Assembly (NCBI GenBank): GCA_003164675.1
Contig: PLTX01000095.1
Location: 1-64,000, forward strand
From: Verrucomicrobiota bacterium
GTDB taxonomy: Bacteria; Verrucomicrobiota; Verrucomicrobiia; Palsa-1439
Direction: 5' to 3'
Length of the DNA stretch: 64,000 nucleotides
Part shown: piece after piece, positions 10,038-18,426 of the stretch
How positions within the stretch are numbered: position 1 is the stretch's first letter
How the letters are laid out: every line of letters begins with the position of its first letter
Notes under the pieces: generated by a model
Database searches by the model: none
Seen by the model: the letters and a program-made list of their open reading frames with translations, nothing else
What the model was told of the DNA's origin: nothing
Position numbers and translations under genes: made by a program

Positions 10038-10980
10038 AGTGATTCCATCCATGCATGCAGCGCAGGCGGCGGGGCGAAACCCGGTGGCGGTCGACCGCCC
10101 GGGATGGCCGAAGGATTTTGTATGGGCGACGATCGTCCTCGTGGCCTGTTTCAGCGTGCCGTTGACGCGTCTGGTGTGGTTCGCGGCAACCAGCGAGTTG
10201 TATTCCTACGTCTTGTTGGTGCCGTTCGTGAGCGCGTATCTGGCTTGGTTGAACCGGCGCAATGTGCGGGGCTTTTCAGGAGCACCCCATCGATTCGCGG
10301 TATTGGCGTGGTGCGCCGGATCGATTCTGCTGGCCGGATACTGGCTGGCGGTGTGGTCCGGTCGGCCCATGGCCAATCAGGATGGTCTGGCATGGACGAC
10401 CTCCGCCTTCGTCTGCTTCTTTTTCGGTGTGTGCGGTTTGTTCGCGGGCAGAGAAGCGCTTCGAGCCATGCGGTTTCCTATGTGTTTCCTCGTGTTCATG
10501 GTACCGTTTCCGACGCTGGTACATAATTGGTTGGAAAGTTTTCTCCAGCGAGGGTCGGCGCTGACGGCCTACGGATTGTTTCAGTTGGCCGGGACGCCGG
10601 TCTTTTGCAACGACCTGAATTTTCAATTGCCAGGCTTTGCGTTGCAAGTGGCGCCAGTATGCAGTGGCATCCATTCCAGCCTGGTGCTGTTCCTGACCAG
10701 TCTGGTCGCGGGGCACCTCTTCTTGCGATCGCCGTGGAAGCGGGGAATCCTGGCGCTGGCAGTGCTTCCACTCGGGCTGTTGCGAAACGGGCTCCGTATT
10801 TTCGTGATCGGACAATTGTGCATTCATATCGGTCCCGAGATGATTCATTCCGCGATTCACCGAGACGGCGGCCCGGTCTTTTTTGCGTTGTCCATGGTGC
10901 CGTTCTTCCTGCTCTTGATTCTCCTTCGGCGGTCGGAACCAGTGCTGGCGGGACCCACGGACCAGAAACGGAGTTCTTGA
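10021..10980 (+). CDS. Exosortase
   Basis: Polytopic; APVCSGIHSSLVLF (catalytic Cys), LPLGLLRNGLRI (Arg), IHRDGGPVFF (His) motifs of exosortase/archaeosortase family. Confidence 0.92.
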   Translation: MDSNTKVIPSMHAAQAAGRNPVAVDRPGWPKDFVWATIVLVACFSVPLTRLVWFAATSELYSYVLLVPFVSAYLAWLNRRNVRGFSGAPHRFAVLAWCAGSILLAGYWLAVWSGRPMANQDGLAWTTSAFVCFFFGVCGLFAGREALRAMRFPMCFLVFMVPFPTLVHNWLESFLQRGSALTAYGLFQLAGTPVFCNDLNFQLPGFALQVAPVCSGIHSSLVLFLTSLVAGHLFLRSPWKRGILALAVLPLGLLRNGLRIFVIGQLCIHIGPEMIHSAIHRDGGPVFFALSMVPFFLLLILLRRSEPVLAGPTDQKRSS

Positions 10981-10993
10981 CCCACTACCGGCG

Positions 10994-12595
10994 ATGACCA
11001 TGACACACCCGAACTCGCTTTGTTCCGGTTTCTTGCAGTCGGTCGAGAGGTTCGCGGACCACCCGGCCCTGGAAGTTTCCGGTCAGCGCCTGACGTACGC
11101 GCAACTGTTCCAGCAAGCGGCGTCGCTGGCGGCCACGCTGTCCGCGCTCGACACCGCAAACGATCCACCACTGACCGCGGTCTTTGCGTATCGGTCGATG
11201 ACGGCATTCGCGGGTGTTTTGGGCGCGTTACTGCGGGGCCACGGATACGTACCTCTCAATCGCACATTCCCCCCGGACCGCACCCGAACGATGCTGCAAC
11301 GCTCCGGCTGCAAGGCGGTGATTGTCGATGCACAATCGGAGAACCAGTTGACCCAGGTTCTGGAGGGAATTGACCACACATTGGCCATTGTGCTGCCGGA
11401 ACGGGACGACGTACGCGCGCTGGCCTCGCGCTGGCCAAACCACCAATTCATCGGCGGCGGTCAGCTGGCGCCGAGCGATCCGTGGCGCCCGGTGGAGACG
11501 TCCCCGAATTCCATTGCGTATCTCCTGTTCACTTCGGGCAGCACGGGTGTGCCCAAAGGAGTCATGGTCGCGCACCGCAACGCGAGGAGTTATGTGGATT
11601 TCATCGCCAACCGCTTTTCGATTACGCACGAAGACCGGTTCTCGCAAACGTTCGACATGACTTTCGACCTGTCGGTGGCGGACATGTTCGTGGCATGGGA
11701 ACGGGGGGCCTGTGTGTGCTGCCCGTCGGAGAAGACGCTCATCAACCCCGGACGTTTCATCAACGACTCGCGCCTGACCATTTGGTTTTCCGTTCCTTCC
11801 ACGGCTGTGTTCATGAAACGGTTGGGGACGTTGAAACCGGGCCTGTATCCGCGGTTGCGGGCCAGCATGTTTTGCGGCGAGGCGCTCCCGGCCGAGGTGG
11901 CAAGGGCCTGGTCGGAAGCAACACCCCATTCCATTGTGGAAAACCTGTATGGCCCGACGGAACTGGCGATCGCCTGCATGTTCTATCGGTGGGATCCAGC
12001 GCGATCCGCCTCCGAGGCGGAAAACGGGATTGTGCCCATTGGCGAGCCTTTCCCCGGCATGGTCGCGCTGGTAGCCGATGAAACCTTTCGCGAAGTGGCG
12101 CCGGGCGAGGATGGCGAATTGCTCATGACGGGTCCGCAGATGTCTCTCGGGTATTGGCGCGATCCGGAAAAGACCGCGGCCAGCTTTGTCACGCCGCCGG
12201 GCAGGGGCGAGGTGTATTACCGCACGGGCGATCGCGTACGCCGTCCATTGGATGGCCAACCGATGATTTATCTGGGACGAGTGGACAACCAGATCAAGGT
12301 GTTGGGCCACCGCGTCGAGCTCGGCGAAGTGGAAGCCGCTCTTCGCGAGCTCTCGGGCATCGATGGTGTGGCGGCATTTGGATGGCCGCTGGTTGCGGGT
12401 GGGGCCAGCGGAATTGAAGCGTTTATGCAAACCGAGAGCGTGGAAGCGGAGGAACTCCTGAAGAAGGTCAGCCTGCGGCTTCCGCTGTACATGGTGCCAC
12501 GGAAGATACATTGCCTGCCGGTGTTTCCGTTGAACCCGAACGGCAAGATTGATCGCAAAGCTCTCATGAAAGTGCTGGAGACTGCAAATGACTGA
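10994..12595 (+). CDS. Amino-acid-adenylating AMP-dependent ligase (DltA/NRPS A-domain-like)
   Basis: LLFTSGSTGVPKGVMVAHRN; FDMTFDLSVADMF (A4-type Asp); YRTGDRVRR; NGKIDRKAL. Confidence 0.9.
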   Translation: MTMTHPNSLCSGFLQSVERFADHPALEVSGQRLTYAQLFQQAASLAATLSALDTANDPPLTAVFAYRSMTAFAGVLGALLRGHGYVPLNRTFPPDRTRTMLQRSGCKAVIVDAQSENQLTQVLEGIDHTLAIVLPERDDVRALASRWPNHQFIGGGQLAPSDPWRPVETSPNSIAYLLFTSGSTGVPKGVMVAHRNARSYVDFIANRFSITHEDRFSQTFDMTFDLSVADMFVAWERGACVCCPSEKTLINPGRFINDSRLTIWFSVPSTAVFMKRLGTLKPGLYPRLRASMFCGEALPAEVARAWSEATPHSIVENLYGPTELAIACMFYRWDPARSASEAENGIVPIGEPFPGMVALVADETFREVAPGEDGELLMTGPQMSLGYWRDPEKTAASFVTPPGRGEVYYRTGDRVRRPLDGQPMIYLGRVDNQIKVLGHRVELGEVEAALRELSGIDGVAAFGWPLVAGGASGIEAFMQTESVEAEELLKKVSLRLPLYMVPRKIHCLPVFPLNPNGKIDRKALMKVLETAND

Positions 12596-12905
12596 GATCA
12601 GTTCCGAAAACGTGCGCGCGTTTCTGGTCGGGCAATATGCGGACCAGATCCGTGGAAAAGGGTTTGACCCCGCCGTCCTGCCGGATGATTTCGACTTCTT
12701 GCTGAAAGGGGTCATCGATTCGTTGGGCGTACTCCAGATGGTCGGCGAATTGGAGAAGAAATTTCAAATCGAGCTGGATATGAGCAGCCTGGATCCGGAG
12801 CAATTGACCGTGCTCGGCCCGCTCAGCCAGTATGTTGCCGAAGCTGCCGGCCGAGACGGCAAGGGCGGCGCGCGCACGGGCAGTCACAACACGGGAGCAT
12901 CCTGA
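12588..12905 (+). CDS. Acyl/peptidyl carrier protein
   Basis: GVIDSLGVLQMVGELEKKFQIEL with the DSL phosphopantetheine Ser; overlaps upstream ligase. Confidence 0.85.
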   Translation: MTEISSENVRAFLVGQYADQIRGKGFDPAVLPDDFDFLLKGVIDSLGVLQMVGELEKKFQIELDMSSLDPEQLTVLGPLSQYVAEAAGRDGKGGARTGSHNTGAS

Positions 12906-12939
12906 AAGCGGCCTTCACGTCCGGCCAGGGTGTCGCGGA

Positions 12940-13902
12940 ATGATTATCAGCTATCAAACTTCCGGTGTGTTCCTCTGGGAACTGACCCACAAACTCGGGT
13001 CGGTCCGTCGGGATTTGGCCGAGTTGAAAGCGTCCGATCTGATCGGCAACCCAATTGAAGAACTGGCGAAGAACGGCTACCAATTCAACCGCGGGGCCGG
13101 GAAGACCGAGGACCTGCTCTCGCTGGCGGCGGGACCATTCGGTTCTCTACTGAAATCTTGTGCAAACCCGAGCGCGATTGTCGTTCATCACTCGTACGGG
13201 GAGAACGCGTCGCTCGGAAGAGAATCGAAAGATCAGGATTTAATGTCTCGGGCAACCTATTTTCCGGCGTTACTGCTTCGGCAATTTGATTTGGATCATG
13301 TCCCGTACTTTGGTTCGTTTGCGAGCGGCTGCACCGGCTTTTTGTCGCTGGTTGCGACGGGGGCAGGATTATTGGGATCCACCGACGCCCCGCCGGTGGT
13401 TTGTCTCACCGCCGATGTGCGGCCAGAAGGAATGTGGTTTGACGCGCGCCGGGAGAAAATCCTGACATCGGATGCGGCGTCAGGTTTCCTCATGGGCCGC
13501 GAGAAGAAAGGCTTCCAGGTTCTCGGGGTCAATTACTATTCGACGGGTCGGCGGCTGGTGCCACTGGTGGAAATCGTCAAACGTACCGTGCACATGACCC
13601 GGGAGTTGGCGGATCGCGTCGGGGCGGGCAAGCAGTTGGGCGAGGCCGTGCTTCATTACCCCAACATTTTCCCACAGGCCTGGGACATGGTAAGCGGCTA
13701 CCTCAAGGTCAGCGCCGAGCGGCATATTCTCGACCAGTTGGCCGAGCGGGCCCACTGTCTGAGCTCAGATTCGGTCATCTCGCTGGGAAAACTTCACTCC
13801 GGCAACGAGAACCGTCTCCACGTGGTGGTGAATTTCGGCAGCGGTCTGCATCTGGGAGTTTGCATTTTGAAAGAGGTCAAGGCACATGCACTCGCCAATT
13901 GA
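12940..13902 (+). CDS. 3-oxoacyl-ACP synthase III-like condensing enzyme
   Basis: SFASGCTGFLSLVATGAG (Cys), HYPN (His) and VVNFGSGLHLGVCIL (Asn), matching a divergent KAS III triad. Confidence 0.75.
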   Translation: MIISYQTSGVFLWELTHKLGSVRRDLAELKASDLIGNPIEELAKNGYQFNRGAGKTEDLLSLAAGPFGSLLKSCANPSAIVVHHSYGENASLGRESKDQDLMSRATYFPALLLRQFDLDHVPYFGSFASGCTGFLSLVATGAGLLGSTDAPPVVCLTADVRPEGMWFDARREKILTSDAASGFLMGREKKGFQVLGVNYYSTGRRLVPLVEIVKRTVHMTRELADRVGAGKQLGEAVLHYPNIFPQAWDMVSGYLKVSAERHILDQLAERAHCLSSDSVISLGKLHSGNENRLHVVVNFGSGLHLGVCILKEVKAHALAN

Positions 13903-15733
13903 TGTCACGCTCTTACGGGTGCCGGAGTCGGCCCGTCCTGCTGTGTCGGAAGCGTTGGGGGAGACGCCGACATGGGTGAAAGTGCGCCGGGCCAACGCCG
14001 CGCTGGACGGGGCCGAGGCCAGGCTTCGGGGACCCGAGGTGGCGGTCAATCTTCTGGCCAGTTTCAACTTGGAACCCATCGAACCGGCGTTGCGTTTGGG
14101 GTTGCAGTGCATTCCCTGCCGGCCGCAATTGCGGATCGCGCCCCTGAACACCATCGAACAAACCCTGCTCGACAAGGGGTCGCCTGTCTATCAAGAGAGC
14201 AGTTTGGCCACGGTGGTCCTGTGGCGGATCGAGGAATTGCTGCCAGAGGTTTTGCTTCCATTCTCGTCCGGTGGCGCCGAAGTCCTGAAGCGTCAGGTGG
14301 AACTTCTGTGGTCGAGAATTGAACGGGTGTGCCGCGCCCATCGGGAAACGGGGAAATCGCCCCTGTTTGTGTCGACGTTTCCGGTGCCTCGTGTGTTATC
14401 AGGACTGGTACTGAACTCCCAGTTGACTACGGGGCCAATGAGCGCGGTCGCGGAACTCAATCGTAGACTGTATGAGCTGGCCGCATCGGCGCCGGGGATT
14501 TACGTATTGGATCTGAACTGGTGGGCCGGACATGAAGGAGCTAGCGCCTTCGACCCGCTGATGGAGCAAATGGCCCGGCAACCACTGAGCCTGCGGGGAG
14601 CGCTATCGTTGGGATTGTTTGCGGCGCGTCATCTGAGGCCGTTGCTGGCGCCTCGACGAAAAGTGTTGGTGTTGGATCTGGACAATACCGTGTGGGGCGG
14701 GATCCTCGGCGAGGACGGCATTCACCATCTAAAGCTCGGGCACGATTTTCCCGGGAACATATTCCTGCGCATTCAACGGGAAGCCCGTGAACTCAAGAAC
14801 CAGGGTGTGCTCCTGGCGTTGCTGTCCAAGAATGATGAGGCCGAGGTGCAGCAGGCCTTCCGAGAATTGCCGGACATGGAGTTGAAGTGGGAGGACTTCG
14901 TTAGTAAACGGGTCAATTTCAACCACAAACACGAGAATCTTCTTGAGATGGCAGAGGAACTGGGGCTGGGGATCGACAGTTTCGCGGTGTTGGACGATTC
15001 CGACTACGAGCGGGAACAAATCCGAATGTTCCACCCGGAGGTGCTGGTCATCAACCAACGGGGCGACCCGCTCCATATGCTCCAGGCGCTGCAATCCACC
15101 GACGCCTTCGACGTCTACGCGGTGACCGCGGAAGATCGTGGACGACATCGTGAATATGAGTTGCGGGAAATGCGCAGCACCCAGGGATGCGAAACGAACC
15201 TGGAAGAGTTTCTCCGGTCCCTGCATCTTCAGGCGACGATTGAATCCGTCCACGAGGGGAATGTGGAGCGCGTGGTCCAGATGTTGTCGAAGACGAACCA
15301 GTTCAATTTGACGACTCGCAGACATCGACTGGAAGAGTTGAAAGCACTGGTGGCGATGCCGGGCAGCATCAACCTGGCGCTGCGGTTGTCCGACAAATTC
15401 GGAGATCAGGGGATCGTCGGCGTCTTGCTGGCGGTTCCCGCCGAGGATGGCCGGCGGCTGCGAATCGACAGCTATCTCGTCAGTTGCCGGGCATTGGGGC
15501 GCGGGGTGGAGGAGTTTCTCTGGGCCGAACTGGCGCGACAGGCGCTGGATCACGAGGTTCACGGTGTCATTGGCGAATATATTCCGACACCGAAAAATGG
15601 TCTTGCGAAGGGCTTCTATGACAAGCTGGGGTTCGCACGGGTCAAGGAAAGCGCGTCGATGACCCGGTACCTGATGGAACCGCTGAAACCGGTCGAGCCC
15701 CCGGTCTGGTTGGCAAGCAACGGAGGGCAATGA
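13886..15733 (+). CDS. FkbH-like HAD-IIIC family protein
   Basis: KVLVLDLDNTVWGGILGEDG, ALLSKNDEAEVQQAF, VLDDSDYEREQIR, characteristic of FkbH. Confidence 0.93.
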   Translation: MHSPIDVTLLRVPESARPAVSEALGETPTWVKVRRANAALDGAEARLRGPEVAVNLLASFNLEPIEPALRLGLQCIPCRPQLRIAPLNTIEQTLLDKGSPVYQESSLATVVLWRIEELLPEVLLPFSSGGAEVLKRQVELLWSRIERVCRAHRETGKSPLFVSTFPVPRVLSGLVLNSQLTTGPMSAVAELNRRLYELAASAPGIYVLDLNWWAGHEGASAFDPLMEQMARQPLSLRGALSLGLFAARHLRPLLAPRRKVLVLDLDNTVWGGILGEDGIHHLKLGHDFPGNIFLRIQREARELKNQGVLLALLSKNDEAEVQQAFRELPDMELKWEDFVSKRVNFNHKHENLLEMAEELGLGIDSFAVLDDSDYEREQIRMFHPEVLVINQRGDPLHMLQALQSTDAFDVYAVTAEDRGRHREYELREMRSTQGCETNLEEFLRSLHLQATIESVHEGNVERVVQMLSKTNQFNLTTRRHRLEELKALVAMPGSINLALRLSDKFGDQGIVGVLLAVPAEDGRRLRIDSYLVSCRALGRGVEEFLWAELARQALDHEVHGVIGEYIPTPKNGLAKGFYDKLGFARVKESASMTRYLMEPLKPVEPPVWLASNGGQ

Positions 15734-15978
15734 ACGTGGAGACGGATCGATTGCGGGACATGTTGATTGAATTTTTTGAGCTTCGCCCCGATACGACGGC
15801 GTCGGACATCGTGCAAGACCGGATCGCAAAATGGGACTCGCTGGCCATGGTACAGTTGATCGTGGAGTTACAGACGGCGTTCGGTGTGGAATTTGAAGTG
15901 GACGAAATCGACCGGCTCACGAGCTACTCGCAGATCGGTGAGGCGCTGGGCCGCAAAGGAGTGAAGATCTCACGATGA
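15730..15978 (+). CDS. Second acyl carrier protein
   Basis: RIAKWDSLAMVQLIVELQTAFGVEFEVDEI; overlaps neighbours by 4 nt. Confidence 0.85.
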   Translation: MNVETDRLRDMLIEFFELRPDTTASDIVQDRIAKWDSLAMVQLIVELQTAFGVEFEVDEIDRLTSYSQIGEALGRKGVKISR

Positions 15979-16448
15979 GAATTGTTCTCCTGTCGGGACT
16001 GAAGAATCGAATCCTGCAGATTCTCGCGAGAATATCGCCGGGGGCGACCAGTATTCGTGTCTGGCTGCATCGTTGGCGCGGCGTGAAAATGGGGAAGCGT
16101 GTGTGGATCGGATACGATGCGATCATCGAAACCGAGCATCCGTATTTGGTTGAGATCCGGGACGACGCCGTGGTGGGGATTCGCGCAACCATCATCGCCC
16201 ATTTTCGTGAATCGAAAGGAGTCATCATCGAAGAGGGCGCGGTGCTTGGCCCGGGGGTGATGGTGTTGCCGGGAGTCACCGTCGGCAAAGGCGCGGTGGT
16301 TGCGGCCGGCAGCGTGGTGACCCGGTCCGTGCCGCCGATGACGATGGTGCAGGGCAACCCCGCCAAACCCATCGCCAAAATCGGGCAGATGTTGACCCGG
16401 AGCACGACGCTCAAGGCATTTTCCACAAGTCTTCGGCCGCTGCCGTAA
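15975..16448 (+). CDS. Hexapeptide-repeat acyltransferase
   Basis: EEGAVLGPGVMVLPGVTVGKGAVVAAGSVVTRSVPPMTMVQGNPAKPI. Confidence 0.88.
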   Translation: MRIVLLSGLKNRILQILARISPGATSIRVWLHRWRGVKMGKRVWIGYDAIIETEHPYLVEIRDDAVVGIRATIIAHFRESKGVIIEEGAVLGPGVMVLPGVTVGKGAVVAAGSVVTRSVPPMTMVQGNPAKPIAKIGQMLTRSTTLKAFSTSLRPLP

Positions 16449-16453
16449 CCCGC

Positions 16454-18265
16454 TTGCGTATCCCAATGGAAGGATTTACCAAAGAGCCCCGGCTCGTTGT
16501 GCTCTCGTCCGAAGCCTCGTTGCTTTCGGACCGGGCACTGGCCAAGTTTGCCGGGTTTTTGGGCGTGACGGCGCAACTGGCGCCGGTCCACGCTGAACTT
16601 GCAGAGCCTCCGCCAGAAGTTCTGACGGTGCCCGCGTCCGAACGCTGTCTGGCGCTGAATTTGGCAACTTTCCGAATTCTCAAATCACAGACGTGGTTTC
16701 CGGAACTGTTGCATCAGGCGAAGGCCATCCTGGTCTACGGATTTGGCGTCGCGGGAGCGGAATGCGACGAATTGAAAAGTCTGACACGGGGAGCACTCGC
16801 CTCCGTGATCGCGGTCGAGGCGAAAACGGTCGTGTATCACATTCATGCGGACAAGAAACACAAGACGTTTCCGATTTCCGGCATGTCGTACACGGTTGAG
16901 TCACCTGTGGTTCCGCTGGCTTTTGGTTCGCCGTCCACTCGGAATGGCATCGACACCCGAATCTCGGTGAACGACCAACCCTGCTTTGTGTCGGTGCCGA
17001 GCGGCCAGGGCACGCTGTTTCTATTGTCCAGTCCCACGTTGGTGGACATTGACGTTCCCCTCCCTCCAAATTGCCTGCCGCGGCAGTGGTATGCCGAACT
17101 GCTGGGTTTGTCCATTTTCCTCCGCTCGGTGTTCGGCCGGTGGTGCTGGACCGCAGCAGTCCGGGCGGCGACGATCGTGATTGATGATCCCTATCTGAGA
17201 AAGCGATACGGTTTCCTTCGTTACGAACCGCTGGCCCACGAACTCCAGCAAACGGGTTGTTCCCTGACGGTGGGGTTCATCCCGTACAATTATCGGCGCA
17301 GCGACCGGCGCATTACGAATATGTTGCGCGGCCAACGTGATCGCTTTTCCATCGCTGTCCACGGTTGCGACCATACGAGTGACGAGTTCGCCAGCCAGGA
17401 TGAAATGTGGCTGAATCAGAAGGCCCGGTGGGCCTTGGAACGCATGGACATGCACACTAAACTGACCCAGATGCCTTATGACCACGTCATGGTGTTTCCG
17501 CAAGGACGATTCTCCACAAAGGCCATTCGAGCTTTAAAGGAGTGCCGGTACCTGGCGGCCGTGAACACGACTCTGTGGCCCGTGGATTCCGCGGAGAGCC
17601 CGCTGACGCTCCGGGATGTTCTGGATGTCGCAGTCACGAAGTACGACAGCTTTGCCATCTTCGGTCGGAGATATCCGGACGACGTTTTTGACTTCGCGAT
17701 TGACGCCTTTTTCCAGAAACCACTGTTGATTGGGGAACACCATGCATTTTTCAAACGCGGGTTTGAGCCGCTACGGCGGATCACGCGCGAGCTGGCGACG
17801 CTCGATAGCCCGCCCGTGTGGATGCCGCTTAATCGAACACTGACATCGACCTTTGTCGTCAAGCAGGTGGGGCCCGGCCATTATGCCGCCAGGTTCTTCA
17901 CGCCGCTGTTGAGGTTGCGGAATACCAATGATGAGCCGTGTCTCTACTCGCTGATGAAGCCCGAGGCGCCCGAACTGGTTGAAGCGGTGACGGTGGGAGG
18001 CGAGCGCGTGCCGTTTGAATGGCAGTCTGGTTTCTTGAAATGCGACGTTCGCCTTGGTCCGGGTGACGAGCGCGAAGTGAAGGTGTTGTACCGTACCGCG
18101 GAAAAGCGGATCTATCACTACCGGCCCTCCTGGAACTTTCGCTCGCGTGTCTTTGCAAGAAGGATGTTGTCCGATGTGAGGGACAATTATTTGTCGAAAA
18201 ACGACCGGCTGCTGGCTGCGGCGGAGAAGGTAAAGGATCGCTTGTTCAAAGACGGTATCGTCTAG
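16454..18265 (+). CDS. Large polysaccharide deacetylase-like (beta/alpha barrel) protein with extra N- and C-terminal domains
   Basis: TIVIDDPYLRKRYGFL, SIAVHGCDHTSDEF and FPQGRFSTKAIRAL resemble NodB-fold motifs. Confidence 0.6.
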   Translation: MRIPMEGFTKEPRLVVLSSEASLLSDRALAKFAGFLGVTAQLAPVHAELAEPPPEVLTVPASERCLALNLATFRILKSQTWFPELLHQAKAILVYGFGVAGAECDELKSLTRGALASVIAVEAKTVVYHIHADKKHKTFPISGMSYTVESPVVPLAFGSPSTRNGIDTRISVNDQPCFVSVPSGQGTLFLLSSPTLVDIDVPLPPNCLPRQWYAELLGLSIFLRSVFGRWCWTAAVRAATIVIDDPYLRKRYGFLRYEPLAHELQQTGCSLTVGFIPYNYRRSDRRITNMLRGQRDRFSIAVHGCDHTSDEFASQDEMWLNQKARWALERMDMHTKLTQMPYDHVMVFPQGRFSTKAIRALKECRYLAAVNTTLWPVDSAESPLTLRDVLDVAVTKYDSFAIFGRRYPDDVFDFAIDAFFQKPLLIGEHHAFFKRGFEPLRRITRELATLDSPPVWMPLNRTLTSTFVVKQVGPGHYAARFFTPLLRLRNTNDEPCLYSLMKPEAPELVEAVTVGGERVPFEWQSGFLKCDVRLGPGDEREVKVLYRTAEKRIYHYRPSWNFRSRVFARRMLSDVRDNYLSKNDRLLAAAEKVKDRLFKDGIV

Positions 18266-18426
18266 ATGCATCCGCGATTGCGCCGCGATCCAGATGGTCG
18301 GTGATAGTTTGACGCGTCTGACATGGCCATGGCACTATGCACGATGTGATTCCCCACTCATCGAGGACGGGCGTGCATCCAGTTGAGTCGGGAGAATCCG
18401 GTACTACGAACAGATGGAGGCACTTC

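Noticed and set aside
11228-12715. 495-aa minus-strand ORF
   Set aside because: Fully antisense to the well-supported adenylation enzyme; Arg/His-rich composition typical of GC-rich shadow frames.
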